A program made the position numbers and the translations under genes. 9,961 bases of DNA from contig DIDD01000128.1 in NCBI GenBank assembly GCA_002417965.1, positions 1-9,961 on the forward strand. The letters run 5' to 3'. Source of the DNA: Veillonellaceae bacterium UBA5809 (GTDB taxonomy: Bacteria; Bacillota; Negativicutes; Veillonellales; Dialisteraceae). Shown piece after piece: positions 5,508 through 9,961 of the stretch (its first letter is position 1; every line of letters starts with the position of its first letter). Under the pieces are notes generated by a model. That model made no database searches, was not told the origin of the DNA, and worked only from the letters and a program-made list of their open reading frames with translations.

Positions 5508-7238
5508 ATGAAAATCGATTTGCTGCTGAAAGGCGGACAGTTTTTTAATGCTTTCCTGAAACGTTTTGTGGAGGGCGACATAGCGGTGAAAAACGGGAAG
5601 ATTTTTTTTACAGGTCCTGCCGGCAAGCTGCCTCTCGAGGCGGAGAGCGTGGTTGATATACAGGGAATGACCGTCGTTCCGGGATTGATTGACAGTCATA
5701 TGCATATCCAGAGTTCCATGATGATTCCCCGTTTTTTTTCTCAGGCTGTGATTCCCCGCGGAGTAACTACGGTGATTTCAGAACCGCATGAAATTGCCAA
5801 TGTTTTTGGACTGAAGGGCATACAGGCGGCCGCGGCCGATATATCCAACGGAGATTTAGATATCTTTATTGCGATTCCCAGCTGTGTTCCGTCAACCAGT
5901 GAGGCATTGGAGACAACCGGCGGTGTGATCGGAGTGCCCGAAGTGGATGCCATGATGGAGATGGGTCATGTGGTATGTCTTGGGGAAGTTATGAATTATG
6001 TGGATGTTATTAAAAATCCGCAGGGACGGACCGGTCAAATTATTCAAAGAGTTAAGGAAAAGCGCCCATGGTGGCCGATTGAAGGACATTGCCCGCATAT
6101 TACGGGACTTGATCTGGCGGCTTTTGTCTATGCAGGGGTTGATTCAGATCATACGGAACAGGCGCTTGATACAATGAAAGAAAGGCTGGCGGACGGTGTT
6201 TTTGTTCAGCTTCAGGAAAAATCCCTTCATCCGGATCTTTTGGCCTATATTGATAAGAACGGCCTCGAAGACCGGGTCGCACTGGTTACGGATGACACGA
6301 TGCCCGATGCACTTCTGCACCGGGGACATCTTGATTATATTGTAAAAAAAGCCATGGACCTGGGGTATCCTCGGGAAAAAGCCATTTATGATGCGACTTA
6401 TACGCCGGCATGCAGAATGAGGCTGTTTGACCGGGGATCCATCGCACCGGGGAAAAAAGCAGATATGGTTATTCTGCGCGGTGCGGAAGGTTTTGATGTG
6501 GACAGTGTTTATAAAGACGGGAAGAAAGTTTTCCCCGGAAATCCGGTCAGGCGGCAGTATCGTTCCGTAGAAGAACTGTTTCCTTCCGCGTTCCGGCACA
6601 GTGTCCATGTGCCGGAACTGACAGCAGATGATTTTAAAATCAAGGCACCTTTTGAAGAGGGATCGGTTATGTGTCAGGCGGCGCTGGTGCAGGAATATTC
6701 CACAGCCACTGTTCCGGCCCGGGCGGAAATGCCCGTCCACGGCGGATTTATTGACTGGGAATCATCGGAATTCTGCCTGGCGGCCGTCATAGAACGTCAT
6801 GGGAGAAACGGCGGGAGAGGATTCCTTTTTGTAGGCGGAACTGTGATGAAGGAAGGCGCGGCGGCAACCACGTATGCTCATGACCATCATAATCTGCTGG
6901 TGATCGGAAAAAATAAGAATGATATGATGGAGGCAGCCCGGCTGGTATGCCGGATGAACGGCGGATACAGTGTGTTTTCAAACGGACGCTGCCTGGGCAA
7001 GGCGGCTCTTCCCGTGGCAGGCATTTTATCGGATCAGCCGGTGGAAATAATTGGCGCAGCAGTCGAGGGCGTGCGTAAGGGACTGGAACTGACCGGGTAC
7101 CGGCATATGAATCCTATTATGTCGGTCAGCACGTTGGGCCTGCCCGTCAGTCCTTCTGTGAAAATTACTGATAAGGGCATCATTGATGTCAGGACTCAGA
7201 CCGTTGTACCGCTTATTCTGTCAGGAATAAAATCATAA
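5508..7238 (+). CDS. ade: Adenine deaminase family amidohydrolase
   Basis: Adenine deaminase converts adenine to hypoxanthine and ammonia in purine salvage and is normally a cytoplasmic, dinuclear-metal enzyme of about 570-600 residues. From the ATG at 5508 this protein has 576. The N-terminal amidohydrolase part shows D-S-H-M-H-I-Q-S-S at 62-70 (metal ligands H64 and H66), E-P-H-E-I-A-N-V-F-G at 92-101, L-G-E-V-M-N at 158-163 (bridging Glu160), G-H-C-P at 193-196 (H194), S-D-H-T at 213-216 (H215) and T-D-D at 261-263. The C-terminal adenine deaminase domain includes A-H-D-H-H-N at 457-462. The usual HxHIES motif has Gln instead of Glu at 68, and the usual DHE motif reads DHTEQ, so it may belong to a divergent subgroup with a different purine or other substrate. 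An ATG at 5499 is also in frame, but GAGG (5494-5497) is spaced properly only for 5508. The ribosome site overlaps the permease stop codon, suggesting translational coupling. Confidence 0.88.
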   Translation: MKIDLLLKGGQFFNAFLKRFVEGDIAVKNGKIFFTGPAGKLPLEAESVVDIQGMTVVPGLIDSHMHIQSSMMIPRFFSQAVIPRGVTTVISEPHEIANVFGLKGIQAAAADISNGDLDIFIAIPSCVPSTSEALETTGGVIGVPEVDAMMEMGHVVCLGEVMNYVDVIKNPQGRTGQIIQRVKEKRPWWPIEGHCPHITGLDLAAFVYAGVDSDHTEQALDTMKERLADGVFVQLQEKSLHPDLLAYIDKNGLEDRVALVTDDTMPDALLHRGHLDYIVKKAMDLGYPREKAIYDATYTPACRMRLFDRGSIAPGKKADMVILRGAEGFDVDSVYKDGKKVFPGNPVRRQYRSVEELFPSAFRHSVHVPELTADDFKIKAPFEEGSVMCQAALVQEYSTATVPARAEMPVHGGFIDWESSEFCLAAVIERHGRNGGRGFLFVGGTVMKEGAAATTYAHDHHNLLVIGKNKNDMMEAARLVCRMNGGYSVFSNGRCLGKAALPVAGILSDQPVEIIGAAVEGVRKGLELTGYRHMNPIMSVSTLGLPVSPSVKITDKGIIDVRTQTVVPLILSGIKS

Positions 7239-7286
7239 AAATAGTGAGTTTTATATATTTATGCGCCAATGATTTTTGAGAATATG

Positions 7287-7320
7287 TTGATAAAATATGA
7301 ATTAATCTAGAAATTATCAA
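7287..7320. repeat. Short AT-rich inverted repeat between ade and argG
   Basis: TTGATAA at 7287-7293 and TTATCAA at 7314-7320 are exact inverted arms with a 20-nt spacer that contains ATATGAATTAAT. It could be a weak hairpin after ade or an extra ArgR half-site region upstream of argG. In such AT-rich DNA it may also be chance. Confidence 0.25.
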
Positions 7321-7328
7321 ATTTTCTC

Positions 7329-7357
7329 TTGCTATGTTATGCATAAAAATGTATAAT
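7329..7357 (+). promoter_or_regulatory. Sigma-70/A promoter of the argGH operon
   Basis: TTGCTA at 7329-7334 (four of six to consensus) and a perfect TATAAT at 7352-7357, with a 17-nt spacer. The start is predicted near 7364, giving a leader of about 32 nt that carries the ribosome site AAGGTGG (7381-7387) before the argG ATG at 7396. The surrounding 7239-7395 interval is markedly AT-rich compared with the flanking genes and holds no other gene. Confidence 0.7.
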
Positions 7358-7364
7358 TATTACA
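7338..7364. promoter_or_regulatory. Candidate ArgR operator (ARG boxes) over the argG promoter
   Basis: TATGCATAAAAATGTATA at 7338-7355 is an 18-nt imperfect palindrome (six of nine pairs match) with an A-rich centre, the size and shape of an ARG box. It is followed and partly overlapped by TGTATAATTATTACA at 7350-7364, another imperfect palindrome (five of seven pairs). Together they cover the promoter spacer, the -10 box and the start point, so a bound arginine repressor would block RNA polymerase. ArgR control of argGH is known in many Firmicutes; binding here is inferred. Confidence 0.5.
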
Positions 7365-7395
7365 TAGTTACAGAAACAGAAAGGTGGAAGCTCCT

Positions 7396-8643
7396 ATGTC
7401 TGATATCAAAAAGGTTGTTCTTGCATATTCAGGTGGACTGGATACATCCTGTATTATTCCATGGCTGAAGGAAACTTATCATTGCGAGGTGATTGCCTGC
7501 ACAGTGAATTTGGGACAGCCCGAGGATTTTGATGCAATTCACAAAAAGGCGCTGGATTCCGGCGCATCCGCAGCTGTTACGATTGATGCAAGAAAAGAAT
7601 TTATTGAAGAGTATGCTTTTAAAGTACTTCAGGCGGACGGTTTATATGAAGGAAAGTATCTGCTGGGCACTTCTTTTGCCCGTCCTCTGATTGCAAAATG
7701 TCTGGTGGACACCGCTAAAAAATATGGGGCTGATGCCATTTCCCACGGAGCCACAGGCAAGGGAAATGACCAGGTGCGTTTTGAGATTACAGTGAAAGCG
7801 CTGGCGCCCCATCTGGCGATTATTGCGCCATGGCGGCTTTGGTCTATTAAATCCCGTGAAGACGCTATGGCTTATGCGGCTGCCCACCATGTGCCGATTA
7901 ATCTCTATGATGAAAAACAAAGCGATGAAGAAAAAAAGGCCCAGAAATATCCTTATTCAATGGATTGGAATATGTGGCATTTATCCCATGAGGGCGATGA
8001 TCTGGAGGATCCATCCCATGCGCCCCATGATGATATGTTCCTGGTGACCTGCGATCCGACTAAGGCGCCGGATCAGCCGGAACTGGTGTCAATTGAGTTC
8101 GAAAAAGGAATTCCTGTATCAGTCAACGGGAAAAAGATGGACGGCGTAGATCTTGTTTATGAACTCAATGCTGTCGGCGCACGTAACGGCATCGGCATTG
8201 ATGATCTGGTGGAAAACCGCCTGGTAGGAATGAAATCACGCGGTGTTTATGAGAATCCGGCCGGCTCTATTCTGTATTATGCCCACCGCGAGCTGGAGCA
8301 TCTGTGCCTGGACCGGGCTACCCTTCATTTTAAAGAAATGTCTTCTGTGAAATATAGTGAACTGGTTTATGATGGAATGTGGTTTGCCCCTTTAAGAGAA
8401 GCTCTTCAGGCTTTTTCTGATTCCACACAGCAGACTGTTACAGGGAAAGTCACGCTTCGTCTTTATAAAGGCAATATGATTGCTCATGGATCGGAAAGTC
8501 CCTATTCGCTGTATAATGAAGAATTTGTCACATTCGGTGAAGATGAAGTGTATAATCAGGCCGATGCGCAGGGGTTCATCAATCTTTTTGGCCTGCCGCT
8601 GATGATCCGCGCGCTGATGACAGAAAAGAACCAGAAAGAATGA
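7396..8643 (+). CDS. argG: Argininosuccinate synthase
   Basis: Joins citrulline and aspartate, using ATP, to give argininosuccinate, the next-to-last step of arginine synthesis, in the cytoplasm. The protein has 415 residues, a normal bacterial length. The ATP-binding P-loop-like motif A-Y-S-G-G-L-D-T-S is at 10-18, and the second signature, S-H-G-A-T-G-K-G-N-D-Q-V-R-F-E, begins at 116. The substrate-domain sequence L-G-T-S-F-A-R-P-L-I-A-K lies between them. The frame also opens at a GTG at 7384, but that codon is part of the ribosome site AAGGTGG; the ATG at 7396 is spaced eight bases from it and gives the usual N-terminus (MSDIKKVVLAYSGG). The stop overlaps the argH start. Confidence 0.97.
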   Translation: MSDIKKVVLAYSGGLDTSCIIPWLKETYHCEVIACTVNLGQPEDFDAIHKKALDSGASAAVTIDARKEFIEEYAFKVLQADGLYEGKYLLGTSFARPLIAKCLVDTAKKYGADAISHGATGKGNDQVRFEITVKALAPHLAIIAPWRLWSIKSREDAMAYAAAHHVPINLYDEKQSDEEKKAQKYPYSMDWNMWHLSHEGDDLEDPSHAPHDDMFLVTCDPTKAPDQPELVSIEFEKGIPVSVNGKKMDGVDLVYELNAVGARNGIGIDDLVENRLVGMKSRGVYENPAGSILYYAHRELEHLCLDRATLHFKEMSSVKYSELVYDGMWFAPLREALQAFSDSTQQTVTGKVTLRLYKGNMIAHGSESPYSLYNEEFVTFGEDEVYNQADAQGFINLFGLPLMIRALMTEKNQKE

Positions 8644-9961
8644 GTATGTGGGGAGGCCGGTTTACGAAGCCGGAAGAAAAAAGTGTAGCGGATTTCAATG
8701 CATCCATCTCATACGACTGCCGTATGTACCGGGAGGATATTGCAGGGTCTCTGGCCCATGCAGCCATGCTGGTCCGGCACGGTATTATTTCGCAGCAGGA
8801 TGGAGAGGCTATTGCAGCGGGATTGAAAAAAATCGCCCGGCAGATTGATGAGGGGCATTTCGATTTCTCTGTAGACCTGGAAGATATTCATATGAATATA
8901 GAGAAAAGGCTTACTGAGGATATCGGGGATGCAGGCGCCCGTCTCCATACAGCGAGAAGCCGCAATGATCAGGTTGCGCTGGATACACATATGTATATGC
9001 GCCGGCGTATTGCAGATATTGCGGAAAAATTAATTGAAGCGGAGAAATCCCTGCTTTGGACAGCACGGAAGTACCAGGATACAGTCATTCCCGGATATAC
9101 TCATATGCAGCGTGCACAGCCGGTGCTGTTTGCTCATCATATGATGGCTTATTTTTCCATGTTTTCCAGGGATTTCCGCCGCCTGGAAGGGTGCTTTGAA
9201 GGGGCGGATCTAATGCCGCTCGGGGCCGGGGCACTGGCCGGAACGACTTATCCTACAGCACCGCAGGAGGTAGCGGAAGATCTTCATTTTTCCCAGTGCT
9301 ACGGGAATAGTATGGACGCTGTGTCAGACAGGGACTACCTCATTGAATTCCTGTCATTTGCTTCGGTTTGCATGATGCATCTGTCGCGGCTGTCCGAAGA
9401 AATGATTCTGTGGAGCACCAGTGAATTTCATTTCATTGATCTTGATGACGGATATTGTACGGGCAGTTCTATTATGCCGCAGAAAAAAAATCCTGATGTA
9501 TCAGAACTGGTGAGGGGGAAAACAGGACGTGTAATTGGACGTCTGATGGCACTTTTAACGACAATGAAGGGACTCCCTCTGGCTTATAACAAGGATATGC
9601 AGGAAGACAAAGAAGGTGTCTTTGACGCGGCGGATACCCTTTATTTTTCATTGGAAATTTATGCGGGTATGCTTCGGACGGTGACGGTAAACAGCCGTCA
9701 TACGAGAGAAGTCCTGGAGCATGATTTCTCCAATGCGACAGATATGGCGGACTATCTGGCCAAAAAAGGTCTTCCTTTCCGAAAGGCCCATGCTGTTGTA
9801 GGACAGGCGGTGCAGTACTGTATTGCAGAGCATAAAGTGCTTCATGATCTGACAATGGAAGAACTGCACCAGTGGAGCCCCCTGTTTGATGCAGATATCA
9901 AGAACGTATTGGACATCGACCAGTGCATTCAGAGCAGAAGCAATTATAATGGAACCAGTCC
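8640..9961 (+). CDS. argH: Argininosuccinate lyase, 3' end outside the window
   Basis: Splits argininosuccinate into arginine and fumarate, the last step of the pathway; a homotetramer of the fumarase/aspartase superfamily. The visible part codes for 440 residues with no stop; the family usually has about 460, so roughly 20 residues are missing. Motifs are W-G-G-R-F-T-K-P at 4-11, H-T-A-R-S-R-N-D-Q-V at 103-112, Y-T-H-M-Q-R-A-Q-P at 153-161 (H155), and the superfamily signature G-S-S-I-M-P-Q-K-K-N-P-D from 275, which contains the flexible catalytic serine loop. I chose the ATG at 8640, which overlaps the argG stop as ATGA and gives MSMWGGRF, matching the common M-x-L-WGGRF start; the ATG at 8646 is the alternative. 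The weak ribosome site and the overlap point to translational coupling with argG. Confidence 0.96.
   Translation, partial: MSMWGGRFTKPEEKSVADFNASISYDCRMYREDIAGSLAHAAMLVRHGIISQQDGEAIAAGLKKIARQIDEGHFDFSVDLEDIHMNIEKRLTEDIGDAGARLHTARSRNDQVALDTHMYMRRRIADIAEKLIEAEKSLLWTARKYQDTVIPGYTHMQRAQPVLFAHHMMAYFSMFSRDFRRLEGCFEGADLMPLGAGALAGTTYPTAPQEVAEDLHFSQCYGNSMDAVSDRDYLIEFLSFASVCMMHLSRLSEEMILWSTSEFHFIDLDDGYCTGSSIMPQKKNPDVSELVRGKTGRVIGRLMALLTTMKGLPLAYNKDMQEDKEGVFDAADTLYFSLEIYAGMLRTVTVNSRHTREVLEHDFSNATDMADYLAKKGLPFRKAHAVVGQAVQYCIAEHKVLHDLTMEELHQWSPLFDADIKNVLDIDQCIQSRSNYNGTS

Noticed and set aside
5827..5838. Perfect 12-nt palindrome CGGCCGCGGCCG
   Set aside because: It lies inside an alanine run of the deaminase gene and is explained by GCG/GCC codons.
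7239..7286. Intrinsic terminator after ade
   Set aside because: Only a very weak AT hairpin (ATAAAA against TTTTAT) is present; no GC-containing stem with a U-run can be drawn, so partial readthrough into argGH is possible.

Overview
This window reads as ordinary chromosomal DNA from a low-to-mid GC anaerobic Firmicute. The Shine-Dalgarno sites are strong, the sigma-A-type promoters are close to consensus, and the gene set (monofunctional GT51 transglycosylase, Nim-type flavoprotein, adenine deaminase, argGH) fits that group. A Negativicutes member such as a Dialister or Megasphaera relative is a guess from gene style only. I see no mobile elements, CRISPR arrays, rRNA or tRNA genes, and no gene cluster that looks like a new multi-gene system.

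Layout. (1) 14-640, + strand: a six-segment membrane protein of an unrecognised family, interrupted by one in-frame TGA at 338-340. (2) 708-1139, + strand: a MarR-family regulator with its own near-consensus promoter; the -35 box overlaps the stop codon of the gene before it. (3) 1151-1210: an exact 60-nt palindrome that can terminate transcription from both sides. (4) 1228-4012, - strand: a likely three-gene operon, transcribed in the order GT51 peptidoglycan glycosyltransferase, Nim/PNPOx-like flavoprotein, sodium:solute symporter. (5) 4013-4175: a divergent promoter region with an extended -10 element facing each way. (6) 4176-7238, + strand: a purine-salvage operon with an AzgA-type NCS2 permease followed 12 nt later by an adenine-deaminase-family enzyme. 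(7) 7239-7395: AT-rich control region of the arginine operon, with ArgR-box-like palindromes over the promoter. (8) 7396-9961, + strand: argG and argH overlapping by ATGA; argH runs off the end of the window.

How the genes work together. The permease probably imports a purine base and the deaminase would convert adenine to hypoxanthine plus ammonia. ArgG and ArgH carry out the last two steps of arginine synthesis (citrulline plus aspartate to argininosuccinate, then to arginine plus fumarate), probably repressed by ArgR when arginine is plentiful. The minus-strand operon joins a cell-wall polymerase, a small flavoprotein and a transporter of unknown substrate with no clear pathway link. The points most worth checking are the in-frame stop in the first gene, the altered metal-site motif of the deaminase, and the ArgR-type operator layout.
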